This document shows positions 14,017-21,478 of a DNA stretch of 26,406 nucleotides, one piece after another. The stretch covers positions 1-26,406 of the forward strand of contig JALNZH010000015.1 in NCBI GenBank assembly GCA_023229405.1. Reading direction: 5' to 3'. The position numbers were made by a program, and so were the translations under genes. The notes below the pieces were generated by a model. It had not been told where the DNA came from, searched no databases, and worked only from the letters and a program-made list of their open reading frames with translations. Position 1 is the stretch's first letter; each line of letters starts with the position of its first letter. The stretch is from Bacteroidota bacterium. GTDB lineage: Bacteria > Bacteroidota > Ignavibacteria > UBA10030 > UBA8401.

Positions 14017-16526
14017 TGCACCTTTCCTCCCATTGTTCGTTTTATTTTTCTTGTCGGTTCAGCCAACAGCGGATCATCCGGCCAGTAATGTTTCGGATAT
14101 TCCCCCCGCATATCTTTCCGGACCTGCACATAAGCATTTTTCCAAAAGCTCGGCAAATCCTGCGTTACCGCAAGCGGTCGTCGAGCAGGCGATAATAAAT
14201 GTAAAAGAACTTTAATTCTTCCCCCGCCAACAGTGGGTGTATTTATTTCACCGAACATTTCCTGTAGTCGTACTGCCAAAATCGGCGGGTCATTCAAATA
14301 ATCGAGCGGAATATTCGAGCCTGTCGGAACGGTAATATGCGTCGGTGCGAGTCGTTCCAACTCATGTTGTTGCTGATATGTAAACATCGAACGAATAATC
14401 CCGTTCATATCCAATTTGGCGAAATGATTTTTACGCACAACTCCATCGAGAAATGGTGCAAGCCACAATTCCAAGTGACCGAATAATGATTCTTTCGACA
14501 AATCCGTCCAATCATGAACGAGAGAATTTTTGCGGAGCCATTCACTACGAGTGATAATCGATTCAGTCTCTTTAGTCCACGGCAGTACAGTCAAACCATA
14601 TCGCCGTATTGCTTCAATCACAAGCGGTATCGTCCGATCTGCTGTAGAATGAAAAGCTTTTTCAGAGAGTTCAACCGCTCCTAGCATGGTGACAGTCCGC
14701 GCAGAGATTGCTTCGCTTTTTTCATCCCATACAACACTTTCCCGCATAACAATCTGATCCGCAAACGTTGAACGGAGTTCTTGTTCCGTTACCGCTTCAG
14801 CCAGAAATATTCGCACATCACTCCCGGCGCCATCAACATCCCCGACAGCGAGATATTCCTCTCTGGAGAGCATACTCCCTTTGGGAAGTGACGCGACAGT
14901 GTTTCCCGAAAGCTGGTATTTTTGTTCGTATTTCCTTTTCGCAATTCGTTCGGGATACGCCAGAGCAAGAAGAATTCCTATATGGCGATCGCCACTCAGT
15001 TTTTTTTTATTTTCCTTCGGGTTTTGGTGATTGGCTGTCAGACCAACCATTTTTTTCAAACGATCGGACTGTTCTTTAATCCGCTGAAATGCAAACCGAT
15101 CGTCGATCTTATTTAGACAGAACGCCGAATAGCGAGAAGACAAATCGATATCCGCTCCCATCGTTCCACGCAGGACATCCCGTTCATCAAGCAGCGCTGC
15201 AATTTCACACGCCGTTTCCCCGCATTCCATTTCTTTACCTTTCAACAGCATATGAGCGTAACGAGGATGGATTGAAAGTTTTCCCATCACTGTTCCATGA
15301 GCAGTAAGATTTCCGGAATCATCCAACGCTCCGAGATAGTGTAACAGCGTTCGAGCTTGCGTAAGATAGGCAGCCGGCGGAGGATCGAGAAAACGAAGTG
15401 TTGACCCTTTACCGTCCCCCCATAACGCCAGTTCCATCGCTAGCGGAGCAAGATCGGTAACTACTATCTCCGGTTTAGAAAACGGCGTTAACATCTGTTG
15501 TTCTGCTTCTGTCCACAACCGATAACAATGACCGGAATTCTGGCGTCCCGCTCTCCCTTTCCGCTGCTCTGCCGATGCTTTCGAAACCGGGACAGTGACT
15601 AATCCGGACATTCCTCGGCGTGCATCGAATGTGGATGTGCGCATGAGACCGGAATCAATAACAATCCGTACGCCGTCAATCGTCAAACTGGTTTCAGCAA
15701 TATTTGTGGAAAGAATAATTTTCCGTTGATTGTTTTTTGCAGGCTGCAGGGCAGAACGTTGCTGCGCAGACGATGTCTGTCCGTAGAGTAAATGAATGAA
15801 TACATTAGGTGGGAGCTCTTTTTGCCGAAGCAGCGATTCCGTTGTCCGAATTTCATGTTGGCCCGGAAGAAACACGAGAATGTCACCTTCGTGTTCCCGA
15901 AGCGCTTTAACAACCGTGTTGGCAATAACAGGTTCTATCTTCCTACGATTCGGTTGTGCAAGATACGTTACACCCACAGGATAATTTCTACCGTGGCACG
16001 TGAGTGATGGTGCATTCCCCATCAATTCCGATACGGCAGCAGCATCGAGTGTTGCGGACATGACCAGTATCTTCAAATCATTCCGCAGATGCTGCTGGAT
16101 ATCGAGCGAAAGCGCCAGACCGAGATCTGCATGAATGCTGCGTTCATGGAATTCGTCAAATATAATCAGTCCAATATTTTCCAGCGACGCATCGTCCTGG
16201 ATCATGCGCGTGAGAATACCTTCGGTCACCACTTCCAGTTTCGTCTTTGCAGATATTTTATTTTCTCCGCGGATCCTGTAACCAATTGCAGTACCGACAA
16301 GTTCATTTCGCTGTTCCGCCATATATTCCGCTGAACGGATTGCCGCGAGACGCCGCGGTTCTAGCATGATCACTTTTTTTCCCTGCAACCAAGGTTCATC
16401 CATCAACGCCACTGGAACACGCGTCGTTTTCCCCGCACCGGGTTCTGCTGATAAGACAACATTTGCATGTAATCGCAGGACTGACTGGAGTTCGGAAAGA
16501 ATACTGTCTATTGGAAGAGATACCAT
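14013..16526 (-). CDS. hrpB: ATP-dependent RNA helicase HrpB (DEAH-like)
   Basis: The product is about 837 residues from ATG 16526. It shows, in order, the Walker A AEPGAGKTT, LEPRRLAA, VVTEGILTRMIQ, the DEFHER motif II variant typical of HrpB, SATLD, FLPGQHEI, LSTNIAETSLTIDGV and QRKGRAGR. The C-terminal HrpB-specific region ends with PTHITVPTGSNIPLDY and SPARRPLAVTQDLPSFW, both characteristic of the family. It should be a cytoplasmic NTP-dependent helicase; its physiological substrate is poorly known. Starts at 16553 (ATG) or 16556 (TTG) would add 9-10 residues. I prefer 16526 because MVSLPIDSILSEL aligns with the usual HrpB N-terminus, but none of these starts has a clear ribosome site. 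It is coupled to yciH downstream. A possible hairpin covers the upstream start codons. Confidence 0.94.
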   Translation of the reverse strand: MVSLPIDSILSELQSVLRLHANVVLSAEPGAGKTTRVPVALMDEPWLQGKKVIMLEPRRLAAIRSAEYMAEQRNELVGTAIGYRIRGENKISAKTKLEVVTEGILTRMIQDDASLENIGLIIFDEFHERSIHADLGLALSLDIQQHLRNDLKILVMSATLDAAAVSELMGNAPSLTCHGRNYPVGVTYLAQPNRRKIEPVIANTVVKALREHEGDILVFLPGQHEIRTTESLLRQKELPPNVFIHLLYGQTSSAQQRSALQPAKNNQRKIILSTNIAETSLTIDGVRIVIDSGLMRTSTFDARRGMSGLVTVPVSKASAEQRKGRAGRQNSGHCYRLWTEAEQQMLTPFSKPEIVVTDLAPLAMELALWGDGKGSTLRFLDPPPAAYLTQARTLLHYLGALDDSGNLTAHGTVMGKLSIHPRYAHMLLKGKEMECGETACEIAALLDERDVLRGTMGADIDLSSRYSAFCLNKIDDRFAFQRIKEQSDRLKKMVGLTANHQNPKENKKKLSGDRHIGILLALAYPERIAKRKYEQKYQLSGNTVASLPKGSMLSREEYLAVGDVDGAGSDVRIFLAEAVTEQELRSTFADQIVMRESVVWDEKSEAISARTVTMLGAVELSEKAFHSTADRTIPLVIEAIRRYGLTVLPWTKETESIITRSEWLRKNSLVHDWTDLSKESLFGHLELWLAPFLDGVVRKNHFAKLDMNGIIRSMFTYQQQHELERLAPTHITVPTGSNIPLDYLNDPPILAVRLQEMFGEINTPTVGGGRIKVLLHLLSPARRPLAVTQDLPSFWKNAYVQVRKDMRGEYPKHYWPDDPLLAEPTRKIKRTMGGKVQ

Positions 16527-16550
16527 GAACGAAGATAGGAATAAATCTGC

Positions 16551-16589
16551 CATCAATGAAACTGTCCATGATGTTCAGTTTCACTGATG
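16551..16589 (-). repeat. Inverted repeat between the haloperoxidase gene and hrpB
   Basis: CATCA-AT-GAAACTG (16551-16564) and CAGTTTC-AC-TGATG (16576-16589) pair as 5+7 bp around a 2-base internal mismatch and an 11-base loop. The hairpin contains the upstream candidate hrpB start codons, so it could mask them, or it could simply be an attenuating structure after the haloperoxidase gene. No T-run follows it on the minus strand, so it is not a standard intrinsic terminator. Confidence 0.5.
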
Positions 16590-16630
16590 GGATTACTATA
16601 TCGGAGTAAATTTGTTTTACACTGCTAATA

Positions 16631-18862
16631 TTATTTCATTACGATACATTTTTTCGTTTCAATGAAATTCCCTGCCTGGATACGGTAAAAATAAACACCG
16701 CTGGTTATATTTTCAGCATTCCACTGACGTGTATAAGCTCCTGCTGACATCAATTCGTTGATCACCGTAGCCACTTCGCGACCGACAACATCGAAGACTT
16801 TCAATGAAACAAATGAACTGTTTTGAATCCCGAATGCAATCGTTGTAGTAGGATTAAACGGATTCGGATAATTTTGTGATAGCTTCCAATCGTGCAGAGT
16901 ACGATCAGATGACGGATCTTTCTGCGCACTGACCACTTGTCCAGTAAAATATTTTTCGGCCAGTGTAAACGCTGCCGGCGCAATCTTCATCCCAATCTTT
17001 CTTCCCGGAATATCATCAACCGGAGGATGGATGCCGCCCCATATTCGCGACAAGCTGCACTGATCGGAAGCATCCCGGAACGTCGCCCATTGCAGACTGA
17101 CATCTGTACTCGGTCCCTCTTCAAAAACAAGGTATTCGTTCTTCTTCGCAACAAATTCCGCCATTCCACCAGGAAAATATTCATCCCCAGTCAACAATGT
17201 CATCACTTCTGCCGCAGTCCGGGAATATGTCGAATGTCCGGATATATATCCGGCAAACGGTGGCGTAACAAACGATGGTCGCTGGTACGGCCACCAATCA
17301 CCCGCCAAAATCCATCCAACTCCTGCTGTATTGATCTTCGGATCTTTGATATGGTAATGCCCGCGCCAGGTGTACAATTTTATCTTCCCGACATATTTAT
17401 TCCCCTCACCTGCAAGCGAATCGCCCGGTTGCACAAGTTCAATCAAACCCGGAATTAACGGAATCCCTTTTTTGGAATAATTCGGAAGAGTGGAATCCGT
17501 ACTTTGTCCACGATCCGTCATATAGCGGATTGCAGAAATCGGTCGGACATAATCGTACCATCCTTTAATGCCCCACGCTGAGATTGCCGCATCATGTGTG
17601 GCACCGCCCATGATGAAATATGCTTTCACATCCCATTCAAGATCATCGATGATCGCACCTTGACCTTTAAACCGTTTTTGAAACAACGAATGATCGCTGA
17701 CATAATTCAGAATCGTAAACCAGTGTCCGGGAGGTGTTTCCGATGAAGGTCCATCAGCCCAAAATTCCGCAAGCACTCTCGTATAATCTCCTCGCGGTAC
17801 AATTTGCGGTGAATACGGTTGCCCCGTCTTAGGATTCAGTGCGCGTCCTTTCCCGATGTCGCCGCCGGATTTTTGATTGTAAAAATTCTTCAACTCTTCG
17901 GTGGTTGTCGGCAGTTGGTGCACATTACCAACGGATGCAGGAGAAATATCCCACAGTACACTGTCCGAAGGATCCAAATGCGATTGCCAGATGGAAACGA
18001 GTGAGAATGTCCATTTGTACAAATCGGTCGCTTCATTCATCGGATTCAACGTATCAAACATTGTCGGCGGTCCGGGATCATGGTAGACGACATAATCATT
18101 CCCGCCCCGTTTGAATGTGGTACGATCGTTGGCCGTCATTGCAAAAGGAGTAACATTCCCCCACTCGGGGCAGAGAAACGGCGGTGTTTTAACTGGAATC
18201 GGATTTCCATTTTGGTCGATGAATGTTCCAACAGTAATCGGTTGCCATCTGTTCGGATCGGTAATGGATGAATCGCCGAACTTCACCGGATCGATTGCGG
18301 GATTCAACGGTTTGTAAAACGCATTTCCATAATCAAACAATTCGTTAGATCCATCTTGATTTCCGAATTGAATCAATTGCTGCGCAATATAATTTCCCAG
18401 AGCTGCTGGTGAACCGGACGAATAATCCGTTGAGGTGATCAATGTGTCGTACCCGAGTGCCATAAACAATGAATCAAATCGCGAATACGCATCCTTCACT
18501 GCCGGTGACCGCTGATACCGGTGCTTCAATAATCGGTACGCAGCATAACTTATTGCCTGCTCACGAGCGGACTGGACATTGGCGGGAGTGTTGATTCCAT
18601 TAAACGAACATGTATACCCTCCGAAGGTTTTCCCGAGAAAAAACGTTTTTGCAACCGCGTCGAACGCTGCCCATGCATCATACATCGCAATTGAAACATG
18701 GAAAAGATTCCGCGCCTGTATCGGCGGACGGGCATAATCCTTTCGAATTGCTTTCATCATCGCTTCGTTCCACTCACGGGCGACCGAATGTTTCGCTTCC
18801 GCTGCTAACGAAACGACAATACAACAGAACAGAACAAACGTATAACGGTGATTGATGCTCAT
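16631..18862 (-). CDS. Secreted vanadium-dependent haloperoxidase/PAP2-like protein with T9SS sorting domain
   Basis: From ATG 18862 the protein has 743 residues: a signal peptide (FVLFCCIVVSLAAEA), a long helical N-terminal region, and a PAP2/vanadium-haloperoxidase core. That core has K433-GWYDYVR (Lys and Arg vanadate/phosphate ligands), SGHSTYS (541-547) with the acid-base His, and R606-IWGGIH with the His (612) that would bind vanadate. Residues from about 660 read LSQNYPNPFNPTTTIAFGI and end SGVYFYRIQAG...KKCIVMK, the T9SS C-terminal sorting domain that directs export across the outer membrane and surface attachment. It may oxidise halides with peroxide or act as an acid phosphatase; sequence cannot separate these. 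An upstream in-frame start at 18910 would add 16 residues ahead of the signal and is less likely. Confidence 0.92.
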   Translation of the reverse strand: MSINHRYTFVLFCCIVVSLAAEAKHSVAREWNEAMMKAIRKDYARPPIQARNLFHVSIAMYDAWAAFDAVAKTFFLGKTFGGYTCSFNGINTPANVQSAREQAISYAAYRLLKHRYQRSPAVKDAYSRFDSLFMALGYDTLITSTDYSSGSPAALGNYIAQQLIQFGNQDGSNELFDYGNAFYKPLNPAIDPVKFGDSSITDPNRWQPITVGTFIDQNGNPIPVKTPPFLCPEWGNVTPFAMTANDRTTFKRGGNDYVVYHDPGPPTMFDTLNPMNEATDLYKWTFSLVSIWQSHLDPSDSVLWDISPASVGNVHQLPTTTEELKNFYNQKSGGDIGKGRALNPKTGQPYSPQIVPRGDYTRVLAEFWADGPSSETPPGHWFTILNYVSDHSLFQKRFKGQGAIIDDLEWDVKAYFIMGGATHDAAISAWGIKGWYDYVRPISAIRYMTDRGQSTDSTLPNYSKKGIPLIPGLIELVQPGDSLAGEGNKYVGKIKLYTWRGHYHIKDPKINTAGVGWILAGDWWPYQRPSFVTPPFAGYISGHSTYSRTAAEVMTLLTGDEYFPGGMAEFVAKKNEYLVFEEGPSTDVSLQWATFRDASDQCSLSRIWGGIHPPVDDIPGRKIGMKIAPAAFTLAEKYFTGQVVSAQKDPSSDRTLHDWKLSQNYPNPFNPTTTIAFGIQNSSFVSLKVFDVVGREVATVINELMSAGAYTRQWNAENITSGVYFYRIQAGNFIETKKCIVMK

Positions 18863-19029
18863 CGGTTTAGTCTCTGATTGTTGATAAAATAGTCCGAATT
18901 TTACTCCCAATATATTCTTTGAAACTCAAAGATTCAATTTTTTTGCAGTTGGCAAAATCAATACTGGCGTTTACATTAGAGTATGGATCATACTTGTCCA
19001 AAATAAATCATACAAGAGAAAAACTTATT

Positions 19030-19102
19030 GCTTCTTTTCTTGACGGGGTTCCGAAGGAATGCCGACCAAATCTTTATACCATGTCGGCTCAAGAAAAGAA
19101 GC
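19030..19102. repeat. Bulged long hairpin
   Basis: A perfect 14-bp pair (19030-19043 with 19089-19102, GCTTCTTTTCTTGA and its complement) is stacked directly on GCCGAC/GTCGGC (19061-19066, 19083-19088). All 17 unpaired bases lie on the left side (19044-19060) and the apical loop has 16 bases. The geometry is too long and too exact for chance in 73 bases. It could be a structured RNA, a small palindromic repeat or a remnant of a mobile element. Confidence 0.6.
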
Positions 19103-19113
19103 ATGAGTATGGA

Positions 19114-19141
19114 TTAAAAAAAATCCCGCTAAACGCGGGAT
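19114..19141 (-). terminator. Intrinsic terminator of the RRM gene
   Basis: On the minus strand ATCCCGC and GCGGGAT pair perfectly (7 bp, 5-base loop) and run into eight or more T residues. The hairpin lies 28 bases past the RRM protein stop codon. Confidence 0.88.
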
Positions 19142-19169
19142 GATAATTCTTACCAATATTACCTATTTT

Positions 19170-19451
19170 TTAATAACGACGACGACCGCCGCCACGGGAT
19201 GAACTTTCTGTCTTCGGCCGAGCTTCATTTACATCCATGGATCGTCCCATGAACTCTTTTCCATGCAATGCAGCAATAGCTGCTTCCGCTTCTTCCTTTT
19301 TCAGGAGTTCTACAAACCCGAAACCTTTGGACACATTATTCGAACGGTCACGAATCACTGTTACTTCGCCCAATTCACCGAACGTTTGAAATGCCTCCTG
19401 TAAATTTTCTTTTGTTACTTCCCGATCCAAATTTCCTACGTATAATTTCAC
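19170..19451 (-). CDS. RRM-domain RNA-binding protein
   Basis: This 93-residue protein is one RNA-recognition motif plus a short tail. RNP2 is LYVGNL (residues 3-8) and RNP1 is KGFGFVEL (42-49), both with the aromatic residues that stack on RNA. The tail SSSRGGGRRRY is Gly/Arg-rich. Bacteroidota and cyanobacteria carry such single-RRM proteins, often abundant and sometimes cold-responsive, acting as RNA chaperones or post-transcriptional regulators. The start is GTG at 19451 with AGAGGAG six bases upstream. The leader holds a 7-bp hairpin (CTATCTT with AAGATAG, 19481-19505), which may matter for control. The gene is single, with its own terminator. Confidence 0.95.
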   Translation of the reverse strand: MKLYVGNLDREVTKENLQEAFQTFGELGEVTVIRDRSNNVSKGFGFVELLKKEEAEAAIAALHGKEFMGRSMDVNEARPKTESSSRGGGRRRY

Positions 19452-19586
19452 TCTGTACTCCTCTTGATGTGGTAAAAAGACTATCTTCTTACAGTTTCAA
19501 GATAGAGATTTAAAGAACGGTAACCTATTAATTCCTCTATAATTCGTTTGCAGTTTCCAAAAAGTGCAATTCACTCAGCGTTTCCA

Positions 19587-21353
19587 TCATTTTACAACTA
19601 TCATTTTCCGTATTTCAGTCTGTTTATGTGTCTGCAACCGGTACACATACGTTCCGCTTGGAAATGTCGAAGCATCGAACTGAATTGAATGTTTCCCCTG
19701 TTGCTGAACCGAATGTACCGGGGTGCCAAGAATGCGTCCCAACATATCGTAAATATTCAGTGATACGAATGATACCTGTGGAAGAACATATTCGATGGTG
19801 GTTGAGGGATTAAAAGGATTGGGGAAATTTTGCAATAACGTAACTTGTGTTGGGACCACTTCCCTTTCAATCGGATGCAGAGAAGTAACAAGTGTATTTC
19901 CCTGAAGTACGTGATAGTGTTCGTTCACCGTAACATTTGTGAATGTCTGACGAATATCCTTCTTCCAAATAATCTCGAGTGTGTCAATGGATTGGATTGT
20001 GCCAAGCCCAAAATGTAATGTGGGACTCATTTGAGAAGCATAACTATTCCCTGCGGTAATTGTTCTTCTTTGGATTTTACCACCCGCAACAATTCGGACA
20101 GAGGCGCCGACTGCCATTCTATTGATCGTTGTTCCGGCAAGTGATACTTTCAACCAATTACCTGAAAGATTTTTTGTATTGATTAATAATTTATTATTCC
20201 CGTCCGTTGCCGATGCGACAAGATCGAGATATCCATCATTATTAAAATCTCCGTACGCCAATCCATAAAAGTCATTCGGGAAATTCAAGCCATAGTCAGT
20301 TCCTTTTTCAATAAACATTCCAGACACATTTTCATAGTAGAGACTGCGAACACTATTAAAACCAAAACTATTCACTGTGAAGATATCGTCATCCCCATCG
20401 TTATCATAATCTTCCCATACTATCCCCCACGACATTCCATTGAGTTCAGCACCGACTGAGTCAGCTATGTTTTTGTATTTCCCGTTCAATTGCCTCTTAT
20501 ATAATCCCGCTTTTCCAATTCGTGAAACATACACCTCGTCCCAACCGTCGAAATCAAAGTCTTTCCAATACAAACCCATGCAATTTCCGGCGCCGTAATC
20601 GTTTAGTCCAGTCTGGAAAGAAACATCAGTAAATGTGCCGTCTCCGTTATTACGGAACAATGTGCTGGGAAAATATCCATCATGAACGACATACAAATCC
20701 AGATCTCCATCATGATCGATATCACTACATGTTACTTGCATCGGTACTAAACTGGAGAATCCACCGATGCCGGCTGTCGATGAAACATCTTGAAATGAGA
20801 TACTATCCTTACTGGACGTATTATGATAGAGCAGATCGAATTCCGGATATTCGGTTGTTATAAATAGATCGAGTTTGCCGTCATTATCGAAATCACCGAA
20901 TACAGCGGTTGATGCCATCGCCGAATAATCAATTCCTGTAGAATTGCCCATATCCTTAAATGTTCCATCCTTGTTATTGATAAACAGATGGGAGCGTCCA
21001 TTCTGAAACGCTTCAGCCATAAAAAGGTCCGCGTATCCATCGTTGTTCACATCTCCCCATACTCCACATTTATAACTGCCGTAGAGACGAATACCAGAAG
21101 AGGTAGCAACATTTGTAAAGTTTTCGCCCAGATTATTTTTTAACAACACACAATATGAGGTATCACCATTTGCTGTATATGGAACGTTGGCAATAAAAAT
21201 ATCTTCCCAGCCATCATTGTTGAAATCAACAACGGAGACGCCATAATTTCCCGTTTGCTTCGGAACGTTTAATGCCGTGGAACGGTCGAAGAACGGACGT
21301 TGCTGTGAAAACAGCGGAACCAACAGGATGAAAAATATATACAACCGTTTCAT
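19587..21353 (-). CDS. Secreted FG-GAP/VCBS repeat protein with ASPIC/UnbV domain and T9SS sorting domain
   Basis: From ATG 21353 the protein has 588 residues. A signal peptide (LYIFFILLVPLFSQ) precedes repeated Ca-binding loops of the form DFNNDGWEDIF, DVNNDGYADLF, DFDNDGKLDLF, DIDHDGDLDLY and DYDNDGDDDIF, typical of FG-GAP/VCBS integrin-like propellers. Next comes an ASPIC/UnbV domain (NWLKVSLAG, GASVRIVAGGKIQRR, LHFGLG, LEIIWK). The last 80 residues form a T9SS sorting domain (LLQNFPNPFNPSTTIEYVLP to IRKMIVVK). It is probably a surface-anchored or released adhesin- or carbohydrate-binding protein; no enzymatic site is seen. A longer frame starts at 21470, but that start lies upstream of the terminator of the preceding gene, so 21353 is much more likely. 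The ribosome site is weak. Confidence 0.92.
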   Translation of the reverse strand: MKRLYIFFILLVPLFSQQRPFFDRSTALNVPKQTGNYGVSVVDFNNDGWEDIFIANVPYTANGDTSYCVLLKNNLGENFTNVATSSGIRLYGSYKCGVWGDVNNDGYADLFMAEAFQNGRSHLFINNKDGTFKDMGNSTGIDYSAMASTAVFGDFDNDGKLDLFITTEYPEFDLLYHNTSSKDSISFQDVSSTAGIGGFSSLVPMQVTCSDIDHDGDLDLYVVHDGYFPSTLFRNNGDGTFTDVSFQTGLNDYGAGNCMGLYWKDFDFDGWDEVYVSRIGKAGLYKRQLNGKYKNIADSVGAELNGMSWGIVWEDYDNDGDDDIFTVNSFGFNSVRSLYYENVSGMFIEKGTDYGLNFPNDFYGLAYGDFNNDGYLDLVASATDGNNKLLINTKNLSGNWLKVSLAGTTINRMAVGASVRIVAGGKIQRRTITAGNSYASQMSPTLHFGLGTIQSIDTLEIIWKKDIRQTFTNVTVNEHYHVLQGNTLVTSLHPIEREVVPTQVTLLQNFPNPFNPSTTIEYVLPQVSFVSLNIYDMLGRILGTPVHSVQQQGKHSIQFDASTFPSGTYVYRLQTHKQTEIRKMIVVK

Positions 21354-21424
21354 AGAATAGGTATACGCAAAAAAGAAAAAAATGGAACGATATTCAAGCA
21401 CTCTTTCGGAAATCCGACTTCCAT

Positions 21425-21454
21425 AAAAAAAATCCCTGCGTGATTGCAAGGATT
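21425..21454 (-). terminator. Intrinsic terminator of the acyl-CoA ligase gene
   Basis: On the minus strand AATCCTTGC pairs with GCAGGGATT (9 bp, one G-U) around a 6-base loop and leads into a run of eight T residues. It lies 24 bases beyond the ligase stop and before the ATG of the FG-GAP gene, separating the two transcription units. Confidence 0.9.
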
Positions 21455-21478
21455 GATTGAAGAAAAACATCCATTCAA

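Larger units (their letters stand above)
18863..19169. other. Non-coding gap upstream of the haloperoxidase gene and downstream of the RRM gene
   Basis: About 300 bases without a convincing gene. It should hold the haloperoxidase promoter. It also contains a long bulged hairpin (19030-19102), the RRM terminator (19114-19141), a small palindrome AGTATG-gat-CATACT (18980-18994) and a 10-base direct repeat GAGTATGGAT (18979-18988 and 19105-19114) that flanks the hairpin. A 74-residue plus-strand frame starting with TTG at 18919 runs through it, but it has no ribosome site and reads into the terminator, so I do not call it. Confidence 0.6.

Noticed and set aside
18919..19143. 74-codon plus-strand frame between the haloperoxidase and RRM genes
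   Set aside because: It starts with TTG without a ribosome site, reads through a long hairpin and the RRM terminator, and resembles no family I recognise.
21354..21470. N-terminal extension of the FG-GAP protein
   Set aside because: The terminator of the preceding gene lies inside it, and a clear signal peptide starts at 21353.
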